From Littorina saxatilis (taxonomy: Eukaryota > Mollusca > Gastropoda > Littorinimorpha > Littorinidae), in contig NC_090259.1 in assembly GCF_037325665.1 (NCBI RefSeq), positions 33,087,238-33,151,237 of the forward strand: 64,000 nucleotides of DNA, read 5' to 3'. The position numbers were made by a program, and so were the translations under genes. Positions 54,901 through 63,916 of the stretch are shown piece after piece; the first letter of the stretch is position 1, and every line of letters begins with the position of its first letter. The notes beneath the pieces are model-generated. The model was given only the letters and a program-made list of their open reading frames with translations, was not told the origin of the DNA and ran no database searches.

Positions 54901-56497
54901 ACACACACAAAAGCGTCTGTGTCACAGAGAAAGAGAGGGTATAGACATTTTAGCACAGAAAAAAATCCTACTATCATTCATCAATCAATCAATCAATCAA
55001 TCAATGAGGCTTATATCGCGCATATTCCGTGGGTACAGTTCTAGGCGCTCTGTAGTGATGCCGTGTGAGATGAAATTTTATACGGCCAGTAGATTGCAGC
55101 CATTTCGGCGCATATTTACCTTTCGCGGCCTATTATTCCAAGTCACACGGGTATAGGTAGACAATTATTAACTGTGCCTAAGCAATTTTGCCAGGAAAGA
55201 CCCTTTTGTCAATCGTGGGATCTTTAACGTGCACACCCAATGTAGTGTACACGGGGGGAGGGTTCGGACACCGAAGAGAGTCTGCACACAAAGTTGACTC
55301 TGAAATAAATTTCCGCCGAACCTGGGATCGAACTCACGCTGACAGCGGCCAACTGAATACAAATCCAGCGCGCTACCAACTGAGCTATATCCTCGCCCAA
55401 TTCATACAAGTCATCAAATACCGCTCATTTTCATGAGGAACAGATTCTGCACTGGGTAAAGTACCTAGTAAACGCCCATCCCCTACTTTTGAGCGAAATT
55501 GGTGCATAAGGGGGTGGGCGCTTACAGGGTTGTTTACGGGTATTTTTATGTTTGCGCTAGAAACTGACTCGGGGCCAACACTGCCAAAATGTAACACATA
55601 CGTACAGTCTTAGTAACTCTTAGCTGTCATAGATAGCTATTTTTAAGTGATAACAGGTTTGCCTCTGGACAGAAACTTGTCCGTTTTATAAAGCGGCAAG
55701 TTTAGAGTGAATGCTGCCAAAATTCTTTATTAAAAAAAACACTAAAAAAACCCACAGTTTTGTAGTTTGTGTGTCTCCAACTGTTTTGACATGTGCCCGT
55801 TATTCAGAGAGGGTAAATGCAGCGAATGAAATTATTTTTAGCACTCTAGCACCGTAAGTTTGTCACTTTGCACATTATTAGGAGCCAGTCCATATTAGGG
55901 GCACTTCCCCTCAACTCCTAGCTGTTATTCTTATACATGCAGGTCAAGTGCCAGTTTCGAGCCGGAGGCGAGACATGGCCACTTAGAAGACGTGGATCCA
56001 CAAACTTCTGTCAGGACTGGGCCACTTGCAAGGCGCCCTACAATATGCAGGATCTCCTTAGTCCTCATCCTGAATATTTCATTGGCCTTGAAAACCTGCA
56101 CCATCTCTTGAGTCAGGCGGAGTACAAACTGCGCGTCTACATGCTGATGATGAACGGTACTGGATATGTTTCCAAAACGATGCACTACACCAACTTTTCT
56201 GTGGATGCGGAATCCTCATCATTCGCCGTGACCCACGATGGCTTCGACTGTACAAATTGCGACGCCGATGATGCGTTTTCAGGTTCCCTTCCGGTAGTGT
56301 TTGTTTCCGGCGGACATGACGTCAACGGATGTTCTGCCCAACGTGGTGGTAAAAGCGGTTGGTTCGGAAGCAATTGTAAAGGTTCAGATCTCTTTTCCAA
56401 CGGCTTGTTTTACTGGCCGGTTAACGGCACGGACACTGACGTTCGTCTGATCGAATTTGCTGTTACTCGGGTGTCAACGTCATTTTACGACGATTAG
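49823..56497 (+). CDS. Secreted PAN/apple-EGF-fibrinogen-like (FReD) protein, 4 exons (gene span)
   Basis: Exons 49823-50155, 50681-50846, 52205-52296 and 55943-56497 join in phase into 381 residues. Residues 1-27: signal peptide (hydrophobic LVSAMLWITFGLA core), so the product is exported. About 37-106: eight cysteines in a PAN/apple-like arrangement (CPERLVGNDKLRTLFGRS ... CIQMC). 139-161: four-cysteine EGF-like module CQNGGTPNGEKCDC ... GGRTC. 167-381: fibrinogen C-terminal domain (DCSEPFQNG, DGIYAIQP, FIGLENLHHLL, YKLRVYM, SGWFGSNC). Molluscan fibrinogen-related proteins are haemolymph lectins that recognise parasites and microbes (family knowledge). This one lacks the immunoglobulin domains of classical FREPs, and the DxD calcium site is poorly kept (GGHDVNGCS), so sugar binding is uncertain. 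Ends with TAG after FYDD. Confidence 0.88.
50681..50846 (+). CDS. FReD gene exon 2: Thr/Glu-rich linker and EGF-like module
   Basis: Acceptor CATTTTTCAG, donor GTACTT after AAGAG, 166 nt, leaving phase 1. A Thr/Glu-rich linker precedes CQNGGTPNGEKCDC. The module has four cysteines instead of six, a form common in invertebrate proteins. Confidence 0.85.
50893..51445 (-). mobile_element. Family A element, reverse, diverged
   Basis: CAAGTCGCGTAAAGCGATATT to CATCACCCTCATCTCGATTC with a CA microsatellite (51356-51407). In FReD intron 2. Confidence 0.6.
51812..51925. repeat. (TTG)n / (CTG)n trinucleotide repeat
   Basis: About 27 TTG units flanked by CTG units, in FReD intron 2. Cys, Leu and Gln open frames across it are shadows. 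Confidence 0.95.
52205..52296 (+). CDS. FReD gene exon 3: start of the fibrinogen domain
   Basis: Acceptor CTGCAACGTGCAG, donor GTAACT, 92 nt from phase 1 to phase 0. Encodes DCSEPFQNG ... DGIYAIQP ... SPIE, the first strand and cysteine of the domain. Confidence 0.88.
52297..53310. other. FReD intron 3, left part, nothing recognised
   Basis: No coding or repeat signal recognised. Confidence 0.3.
53311..53498. repeat. Palindrome with 59-bp perfect arms and a duplicated right half-arm
   Basis: Left arm 53311-53369 (GCTATTGTGTTTTCAGCG ... AAGTATAATGC) is the exact reverse complement of 53440-53498. Between them lie the loop GACTCGTCTTCGACTCGTCG and a 50-bp duplicate of the loop plus the inner right arm (53390-53439). 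Confidence 0.95.
53645..55911. mobile_element. GGTCCATATTAGG element (family G), interrupted by a SINE
   Basis: Left end AGGGGATGAGCCCC ... TATGGA; right end TCCATATTAGGGGCACTTCCCCT. Internal GGTCCATATTAGG motifs. Co-linear with 61688-62884 but containing the SINE at 54979-55398 and extra sequence with CA and C tracts (54330-54380, 54628-54650). In FReD intron 3. No transposase. Confidence 0.7.
54979..55398 (-). mobile_element. SINE subfamily 2, nested in a family G element
   Basis: (TCAA)n tail on plus at the left, GAGCTATATCCTCGCCC (head box A) at the right, matching 19446-19850 throughout. Confidence 0.85.
55943..56497 (+). CDS. FReD gene exon 4: main fibrinogen domain and stop
   Basis: Acceptor TTATACATGCAG, phase 0, 184 codons and TAG. 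VKCQFRAGGETWPLRRRGS through FIGLENLHHLLSQAEYKLRV to WFGSNCKGSDLFSNGLF. Somewhat short for the domain, with a reduced calcium-binding loop. Confidence 0.92.
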   Translation, partial: VKCQFRAGGETWPLRRRGSTNFCQDWATCKAPYNMQDLLSPHPEYFIGLENLHHLLSQAEYKLRVYMLMMNGTGYVSKTMHYTNFSVDAESSSFAVTHDGFDCTNCDADDAFSGSLPVVFVSGGHDVNGCSAQRGGKSGWFGSNCKGSDLFSNGLFYWPVNGTDTDVRLIEFAVTRVSTSFYDD

Positions 56498-56513
56498 ACA
56501 AAAATATGGAGTA

Positions 56514-56936
56514 GGGTCCGCAGCGAAGTCGGTAGCGCGCTGGCTTTCAAGTGTAACCAGTCGGGGGAGGGGGGGGGGGGGGTGATTGCTTGGTATTTTC
56601 TTGCTTCCAGTATAACCCGCTGAACTCTGACATGGATTACAGGATCTTTTCCGTGCGCACTTGGTCTTGTGCTTGCATGTACGCACGAAGGGGAATAAGG
56701 CACAAGCAGGTTTGCACATAAGTTGACCTGGGAGATCGAAAAAATCGCCACTCTTAACCCACCAGGCGCGACCAGGAGTGGAATGGAATGCTCAACCTTC
56801 TGCAAAGGGGTACGGCGTTTTATCCACTGGGTCATTGTGTCCGTCCATCAATGCATACAAATTCATCCCGTCGCGATATAACCTTGAATGGTTGAAAACG
56901 ACGTTAAAGACCAAATAAAGAAAGAAAGATACAAAT
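56514..56936 (+). mobile_element. tRNA-headed SINE with (AAAG)n tail
   Basis: Head GGGTCCGCAGCGAAGTCGG ... GTAGCGCGCTGG (box A-like) just after the FReD stop codon. Body ACATGGATTACAGGATCTTT; 3' end CGTCGCGATATAACCTTG ... AACGACGTTAAAGACC and an AAAG tail. It may lie inside the FReD 3' UTR. Confidence 0.7.
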
Positions 56937-57660
56937 TCATACACAAAGACCACCGTTAGCGTTTAAAGACATCGAGTTTCAAGCGAAAACCTTTGGACCT
57001 GGCACGCACACCATCAAGGACGGTTTCAACCACCTCATAGGGGAGACAAAAACACTGGTGTGGCACGCAAAACTCTCACAATAAAAATCCTAGCAACGCA
57101 GAAGAAGGGGGAATGGACTTCAGTAATAAGATCAAAAGTGCGAGAAGGTTTGAAGTTGTTGTCTTTCACGATAATCGTTTCTCTTTGAAGAGAAGACGAC
57201 CGCTGTGAGCGTGAATTAGCTGATAGCCGTGCGATTTAATTTTATGTTTCTGTGTTTTTATTTCTGCATTGAAGAAATTCAAAAGAGGACGATTGTTTTG
57301 CTCCTGTCTTTGTCTTCTTTTCTCTTTTTTGTTGTTGTTGCTTTTTTTGTGTTTTTGGTGCTGCTACCAACACCATTATAATTATGATCACAGAAGACCA
57401 TGAATGATAGGGCTGGATCTAGGAGGAGGAGGGATCCTGGGTTCCGGACGCCTCTCCCTCTCATATTGTACAGTACACATGGTTTAAAAAGTTGTTTGAT
57501 TGTTATGTCAGTTTTCTTTTAGTTGTCACTTTTTGTTTTTAATGTTGGTGAGGTTTTGTTGAGGCACGTACATCTCTGTGCTTTTTTCTGCTTTCAAGCT
57601 AATAAGCGAAATTTCCCAAGGTTTACACTTTGCTGGTTTTCACTTGACCAATTCTACAAA
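56937..57660. other. Non-coding, nothing recognised
   Basis: One GGCTGGATCTAGGAGGAGG segment at about 57410 resembles the end of the GGGGCGGACCTAGG family. Confidence 0.3.
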
Positions 57661-57676
57661 TAAAGGAGGATTTGTG

Positions 57677-57692
57677 TATGTATGTGTGTGTG

Positions 57693-57759
<67 letters not shown>

Positions 57760-57795
57760 ATCTGTCTGTGTGTCTGTGTGTCTGTCTGTCTGGCC
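57677..57795. repeat. (TG)n microsatellite with TCTG variants
   Basis: About 120 bp of TG with TGTCTG units at the 3' side. Confidence 0.95.
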
Positions 57796-58234
57796 GTCTG
57801 TTTCGTCAAAACAAAAGTTTTTCAAGTCAGAAAAGACAGGTTCATTGATCTCGCATTACATATGGGTTTTCTTTTCTTTCTTTTTTTAAAATTTTATCAA
57901 ATATATATATATATATCTACAGTATATGTGAAATTGCGTGCTTCATCACTGCAATCTTGAAGCATTATTATTGCAGCCAATCTAGGTAATTGTCCGAATC
58001 GATCAACATTATCTCTGGCATATGAAATGGCCATTGTAAACTTGAAAGTAAGCTCACAAAGCTTCACTGAAGTCGAACCATCTTCTCCGGTAACCTGGAT
58101 TGTTCAACCCATGCAATCAGTCAGTCGGGCTCTTAGGCAACAAAAAAAATCTGATTCCCCAACCGAACCTATTTTTTCCTCCCGACTCTAGAACTCGATT
58201 TTGGAGACTTTAAAATGAAAGTTACTCTTCTCGG

Positions 58235-58746
58235 ACATCCAGGGGGCACAGCTCGCACTATTTCTGACATCCAGGGGGCACAGCTCGCACTATTTCTGAC
58301 ATCCAGGGGGCACAGCTCGCACTATTTCTGACATTCAGGGGGCACAGCTCGCACTATTTCTGACATCCAGGGGGCACAGCTCGCACTATTTCTGACATCC
58401 AGGGGGCACAGCTCGCACTATTTCTGACATCCAGGGGGCACAGCTCGCACTATTTCTGACATCCAGGGGGCACAGCTCGCACTATTTCTGACATCCAGGG
58501 GGCACAGCTCGCACTATTTCTGACATCCAGGGGGCACAGCTCGCACTATTTCTGACATCCAGGGGGCACAGCTCGCACTATTTCTGACATCCAGGGGGCA
58601 CAGCTCGCACTATTTCTGACATCCAGGAGGCACAGCTCGCACTATTTCAGACATCCAGGGGGCACAGCTCGCACTATTTCTGACATCCAGGGGGCACAGC
58701 TCGCACTATTTCTGACATCCAGAGGGCACAGCTCGCACTATTTCTG
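58235..58746. repeat. 16-copy, 32-bp minisatellite
   Basis: Unit ACATCCAGGGGGCACAGCTC plus GCACTATTTCTG, repeated 16 times in exact 32-bp register with only a few single-base variants. There are no spacers. Flanked by GGCAACAAAAAAAATCTG (58133) and CTGGCC (58744-58749), which resemble the ends of family H MITEs, so it may have grown inside one. Confidence 0.95.
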
Positions 58747-58889
58747 GCCTATAAGAAAACACATGCGCCTGTCAATTATTTGTTTTTTTAAACTCCATTC
58801 CAACAAAAAGTAACCGATTTTTTGTTGTTGTCATTATTGTATTTGTTGGGTCTTTTCATCGGAAACAAACATTTGGCCTTATCGAATGC

Positions 58890-59122
58890 GAATAGACGAT
58901 GTTCGGATATAACTGTCTGGTTTGTATGGGTTTGGTAAAGAGTTAATACCCTTGCTTTTTCGGGTGGAAATAAATCCACAGGTGCTCCTTGTCCACGTGT
59001 TTCCGACACACCCTTCGCTAGTGATTGGCCCGTGCAATGTTTGTCCCCCTAAAACCAAGGGTATTCACTCTTTCCCCACCCCATACAAAGCCGACAGAGT
59101 TATTTCCGAAAATCGTCTATTA
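58890..59122. mobile_element. Foldback MITE, AATAGACGAT termini
   Basis: AATAGACGATGTTCGG ... and the mirror CCGAAAATCGTCTATT, with inner arms CTTTGTATGG-like / CCATACAAAGCC. Relative of 14003-14256. Confidence 0.7.
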
Positions 59123-59392
59123 ATGCCCGGACAGATCTTTTGTGGTGTGTCAAAGATCCCCGGGAAGCACAGTACAGTACCTTTAAGGGTCTAAAGTGAA
59201 CGTGACATAGTTTTCCCAAGGGTTCAGCAGCGCTTATTGATCAGAAAATCCTTTTTTTTTTATTTTTTTAAATTTTTTTTATCTATCATTATCTTAGTGA
59301 TATGACCATACAAGAATGAAACAATGGGTCAACCATATCTATTTTGGCTTTAGAGCTTGGTTCAATTAAGATTATCAGACATAAGCCTACAC

Positions 59393-59580
59393 ATGCGAAC
59401 ACACAGACACACCCACACACACACACACACACAAACGCACGCACGCACACACACATACACACACACACACACAAACGCACGCACGCACACACACACACAC
59501 AAACACACACAAACGCACGCACGCACACACACAGACACACACACAAACACACACACACACACACACGCACACACACATAA
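59393..59580. repeat. (CA)n with CGCACGCACG variants
   Basis: About 190 bp of imperfect CA repeat; all open frames are shadows. Confidence 0.95.
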
Positions 59581-59849
59581 ACATAACTGAAAAGCTAATA
59601 AAATAAAGCCTAAGTGACTAATTGAATCTCTAAATAGACAAACCAACAAAATATGAATAACTAGCTAACTGTCCGATATCAGCGGCAATTATTTGCCTCA
59701 CTGTTTCGAAGAGACACAACTCTTCCGGACCCAATAACAACCTTCCGAACATCGTCTGTTTCCAGGCCGTTATTGTTGCGAATATATGTACATCCAAAGG
59801 TATAATTTAGCCTACTTCTGTGCCAAGTACAAACATTTGACCGTTAGAA

Positions 59850-60019
59850 GCTAACCCCGTGGTGCACGTGTGTGACCCAGGTGACAGTGGGCAGCTTGCT
59901 GGACGGGGATAACGTGCAGAACCGCTTCTCCCCAAGCACAGCCTGGGTCAAGGTCATCAAGACAACCACCGGCACTGAAGTTCTGGACGGGACGCACCGC
60001 CGCCAAACTCCTGGAGAAT
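59850..60019 (+). CDS. Probable exon of an unrecognised plus-strand gene (exon A)
   Basis: Open frame VTVGSLLDGDNVQNRFSPST then AWVKVIKTTTGTEVLDG, GC-richer than its surroundings. It ends at a strong donor, AAT|GTGAGT at 60019, leaving phase 1. The acceptor is uncertain: CCCAG at 59880 or TTAG/AAG at about 59847-59849. I do not recognise the family; the alternating hydrophobic pattern would suit a beta-sandwich extracellular domain. It lies 3.4 kb downstream of the FReD stop and could start a second gene or be a distant part of another. Confidence 0.45.
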
Positions 60020-60310
60020 GTGAGTATGCCAAACCTGTTTACCCACAAAACTTGGTTTAACAATTTTAATCAGATAATTGCAATTATCAATGCCGAATAC
60101 AATCAATGAAATAAATGGAGCACAACAAGCTGAGCTTCTAAGCGTACTCATACAAGCAATATAACATCTGTTTTGGCGGACATAATTATAGAACGTATAT
60201 CGAAAGGGTAATAGGATTTGTTAAAGGGGAAAAGTAGGAAGAAATAATATCAACCGACAAATATAAAAGCAACAACAGCAAAAGCAGCATGACATTAACA
60301 ACACGCACAT

Positions 60311-60312
<2 letters not shown>

Positions 60313-60382
<70 letters not shown>

Positions 60383-60458
60383 ACAAAACGACACAAAACA
60401 AACACACACACACGCACTCACACACACAACACACACAACACACACACACACACGCACC

Positions 60459-60503
<45 letters not shown>
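60313..60503. repeat. (CA)n microsatellite, interrupted
   Basis: About 190 bp of CA with AACA interruptions. Interrupted on its right by the element at 60504-60819 and resuming for a few units after it. Confidence 0.95.
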
Positions 60504-60504
<1 letters not shown>

Positions 60505-60819
60505 AGGGGCGGATTAGGGGGGGTTACAGGGGTTCCGGAAAACACCCCCCCCCCTCCCCCGGCTGTCAAAAAAATTAAAAAATTAATACTAACTTTAAAA
60601 AAAATAATGAGTGGCTGCTGACACCAGTTGATCATGTTTAAAATCAAGGATAAGCCATAAATTGTTCATAAAATAGCTAAAACTCTTCAGCTTCTGGGGG
60701 GCAAAGCCATCCAGACCCCCCAACGGGGCCTTGTCCATGTACCCCACAAGGGGTCCACCCCTGGACCCCAGGTTGTAAACCCCCCCCCCCCCCCTCTGGC
60801 TTAACTGCTCCGCCCCTGC
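60504..60819. mobile_element. GC-rich foldback element inserted in a CA microsatellite
   Basis: CAGGGGCGGATTAGGGG at the left and CTGCTCCGCCCCTG at the right. CACACA flanks both sides. Relative of 6123-6589. Confidence 0.65.
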
Positions 60820-61099
60820 ACACACACACACAACTTTACAGAGTGATGGGCGTCAAGTCAAAAATATCGTAATACTTCAAAATGGTAAGAGTAAACAAGT
60901 CTTGAATATGCTTATATATCTGAGAGGATAGTGGAGAAGAGGTAAGGGACGTACGTGAGAAGGGGTTGAGGGAAAAGTTGCTTCCGTGTGTGTGAAGGGC
61001 TTGAGGGAAAAGTTGCTGTGTGAATGTCCATGCCGAAAGTTATGCAATACTATTATTAGGGCCTTTAATGGACAATGTAGATTTGTCCCTTTCCATCCG

Positions 61100-61162
<63 letters not shown>

Positions 61163-61222
61163 CGTGCGTGCGCCCGTGCGTACGTGCGTGCGTGCGTCCG
61201 TGCGTGCGTCCGTGCGTGCGTG
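61100..61222. repeat. (TG)n / (TGCG)n microsatellite
   Basis: About 58 bp of TG, then CGTGCGTGCG units. Confidence 0.95.
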
Positions 61223-61345
61223 TATCTGCCTTAAATCTGTCTGTGTAGAAGAAGCTTGTGCGATTTAGGTCCTAAGTAAGTCTGTAGCTTTATTTGTACA
61301 TGTCCCTGACTACGTTTTGTACATTTCCCTTAATTTTTAATTCAG

Positions 61346-61556
61346 GCCACAAGCGAAACCGCTGTATGGACGGAGAAAGAGGGCGAGCTCTCATTTGACA
61401 CAGAAGTTTATGACGAAGCTCGCCAGGCGGCGGTGTTGACCAAAGAGGATAAATTTGACATCGCTTTTTCCACTGACAGCGATGACGCAGGTGTCACCGT
61501 GACGTGTCATCTGGCTGACAAGATGACGTCAAAACCATACCCTGACTCCCTTTGTG
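61346..61556 (+). CDS. Probable exon of an unrecognised plus-strand gene (exon B)
   Basis: Acceptor TTTTTAATTCAG and donor GTAACT bound 211 nt with one fully open frame: TSETAVWTEKEGELSFDTEV ... KEDKFDIAFSTDSDDAGVTV, then TCHLADK. The acidic, beta-rich end with DDAGVTVTCHL is reminiscent of the last strands of an immunoglobulin-like domain (DxGxYxC), but this is only a resemblance. Starts in phase 0 and ends in phase 1, so it does not join directly to exon A (ends phase 1) or exon C (starts phase 0); a further exon or another splice site must lie between, or the locus is damaged. Confidence 0.5.
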
Positions 61557-61687
61557 GTAACTCAGTATGCTGTCTTGCTTTTTTTTTTTTTTTTTAACTG
61601 AACTGAACTGTTGTTGTTTCCTTAGTACATCAAAACTCAGTGTTGAATCGCATTTTTTGGATAGACTTAATTTTGCACAGCGTCAAT

Positions 61688-62884
61688 AGGGGAAGGGCTC
61701 CTAATATGGACCACTTTTTGTTTCATGCTGATAACTAGCTTGTTTTCTTGCGAAGAAGTTTCATTTTGTGTTTGGTAGTCCTTCTCTCTTAGGTTAATCG
61801 TAAGGCCTACTTGGAGTAAAATAGCTTTGATAGATATTCAGCAAAAATTAAATGCAGAAAAAAATCACAAATGTGACCCTCCACCACGAAATGAGTCGCA
61901 TGTCACCTCGCGCGGTTCTGCGCTAGGCTTAATATAAGTCCGGGGAGTGTCTGGTAACAGTGTGAGGGTCACCTTAGTCACGGGCTTATAACTCAAACAG
62001 TTTTCGCTCTTTTCTGAAACGGGTTTCACCACTGGATAGAGCATAAAACACTCGTTAGGAAAATGTAAAACTATGAAAATCATGCAAAAGTGACATGTGA
62101 CTCATTCCGTGGTGGAGGGTCACAAATGGTCCATATTAGGCGCCCAGGCTCCTAATATGGACCAGTGAAGCGGCCTTCACGAATCACTGTCAAAAGCCCC
62201 CTATACTTCAAAATAACATGATACAACTTAGTGTGCAAGTCAGACTAATTCAAATATGCTTTAGATTTATCTGTTTCGGGTTGATGAGACCATTATTTGA
62301 AGCACACCAGGAAACTAAAGAAGCATATCAAAAACAGAGTAAAAATAAGTGAAATTATCAACTTCCACAAAAAGAAGACGATTTGATATTTTTGTTTGAA
62401 ATCTCGAGGGCTAGTTATAGATTATTTTCAGCAAGCTTCCTAATGAATTAATGATAATAGCCTTTAGCTTTTATTTTCTTCGATTTGTTGAAGGTGGTCC
62501 ATATTAGGGGACTCACACATACTTTGAGATTTTGCTATTATTTTTTGTTTGCAGTAGAAACTCGGGGTCAAAACTGCTAACATGTAACAAATACGGTCTT
62601 AGCTGTCATATATAACAATTTTTGTGTGATAAAAGCTTTGGCTGTGGACAGAAACGAGTCCGTTTTAGGCGTCAAATTTAAAGTGAACGCTGCCAAAAGT
62701 AAAAAAAGAGTAAAAGCCTAACAGTTTTGAGGTTTGTGTTTCTGCAACTGTTTTGACATGTGCAAATTATCCAGAGAGGGTGAATACAGCGAATGAAATT
62801 GTTTTAGCGCTCTAGCGCTGTTAGTTTGTCAGATCAAGAGGTGGTCCATATTAGGAGCCGGTCCATATTAGGAGCCCTTCCCCT
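61688..62884. mobile_element. GGTCCATATTAGG element (family G), complete, TSD AAT
   Basis: Inverted ends AGGGGAAGGGCTCCTAATAT and its mirror, flanked by AAT at 61685-61687 and 62885-62887. GGTCCATATTAGG or its complement recurs about seven times inside. A small MITE is nested at 61873-62123. No transposase. Confidence 0.8.
61873..62123. mobile_element. Nested MITE, GTGACCCTCCACCACG termini, TSD AAAT
   Basis: GTGACCCTCCACCACGAAAT and its mirror CGTGGTGGAGGGTCAC bound 251 bp, flanked by AAAT at 61869-61872 and 62124-62127. The matching place in the family G copy at 53645 is empty, which confirms the insertion. Confidence 0.85.
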
Positions 62885-63090
62885 AATTAGGCTTGTTGAA
62901 GTGTCGCTATTTAGCCATTGTCAGTACTCTGGGCGACCATAGCATGTCTGGGGTAGACAGAAAAAAAGCATACTATGATATGAATGATTAAAAAGTGCAC
63001 TGGCCGTTCAAATAGTTTTCATTTTTATCAGTTTAACGAGAAACTGCTGTTTCGTCACAGCAACTCCTTTGCCGCAAACCGTGCTGCGTG

Positions 63091-63192
63091 TGTGTGTGTG
63101 TGTGTTCGTGTTTTCGCGCGCGCGTGTGTGTGTGTGGGGGGGTGTGTTTGTAGGTGTGCGTGTGCGTGTAGGTGCGTGCGTGCGTGCGTGCA
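63091..63192. repeat. (TG)n / (CG)-variant microsatellite
   Basis: TGTGTG with TTCG, CGCGCG and TGCGTG variants. Confidence 0.9.
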
Positions 63193-63404
63193 TTTTGTAT
63201 TGCAAAAAAATACAACAACGATAGATCTACTACGCTGTTCTATACTTCCAAAGGTAAAACGGGATGAGAATATTTCATTTTCATTTCATTTTCATTACCT
63301 TATTGTTCCATCGCTTTCAACAAGCCTTGATCAAGATGTAAGTTTCTCACAAAAATGGGTTGTATGAGCGAGCTGTTAGTCACTGTCATTTCGTCATCCG
63401 CTAG

Positions 63405-63539
63405 GTGATGGAAGCAAAGGCCGAGTGCTGCCGGCCAGACGTCAGTCCCTGTTCGGTATCGGCCATGATGACGACTGAGGAGACACGGCTCCAGAACTCT
63501 CACTCACGACATCCTTACCGACAGAAGGGCCAAACAGAG
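63405..63539 (+). CDS. Probable exon of an unrecognised plus-strand gene (exon C)
   Basis: Acceptor TCATCCGCTAG and donor GTCAGT bound exactly 45 open codons, EAKAECCRPDVSPCSVSAMM ... LQNSHSRHPYRQKGQTE. Cysteine-bearing, then a basic stretch. The other two frames are closed. Family not recognised. Confidence 0.4.
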
Positions 63540-63916
63540 GTCAGTTGCATAATTATAAGTTTGTACAGGCTACGTACCATGAGTAACGTCCCAAAATGGA
63601 GAGACTGACAAAACGACCGTTTTCGTGAAATTGTTTGACCTTTTTGTGCTTATATTTTCAGTGGGTCTGTTAAGCGTTATTTACTTTGGGACTATGTTTT
63701 TTTTCCTTCCAGTCTATCCCTTAATTCCTTTCCTCTTCCTGTACCGACCCTTCACCATCCCCAACCCTCGCCCTCAACCCAACGTCACCTCGCTTTGCCC
63801 AATTGAGTTGCCCATATGCTAGTGACTTCTCTTTTTCAAACGTACACGCATATCTTTGTTCTTTCTAGTTTTTTGTTTGTACACTTCTCAAGCACGTGTA
63901 TAAATGTCTTTTACAG

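Noticed and set aside
58235-58746. Regular 32-bp repeats that could suggest a CRISPR array
   Set aside because: The copies are directly abutting with no unique spacers, there are no cas genes, and the window is clearly eukaryotic. It is a minisatellite.
59289-59649. Cys/Val and Thr/His open frames over CA/TG tracts (also near 5203, 7674-8268, 57578-57960, 60186-60621, 60986-61268 and 62984-63367)
   Set aside because: Microsatellite shadows on both strands with no non-repetitive coding signal.
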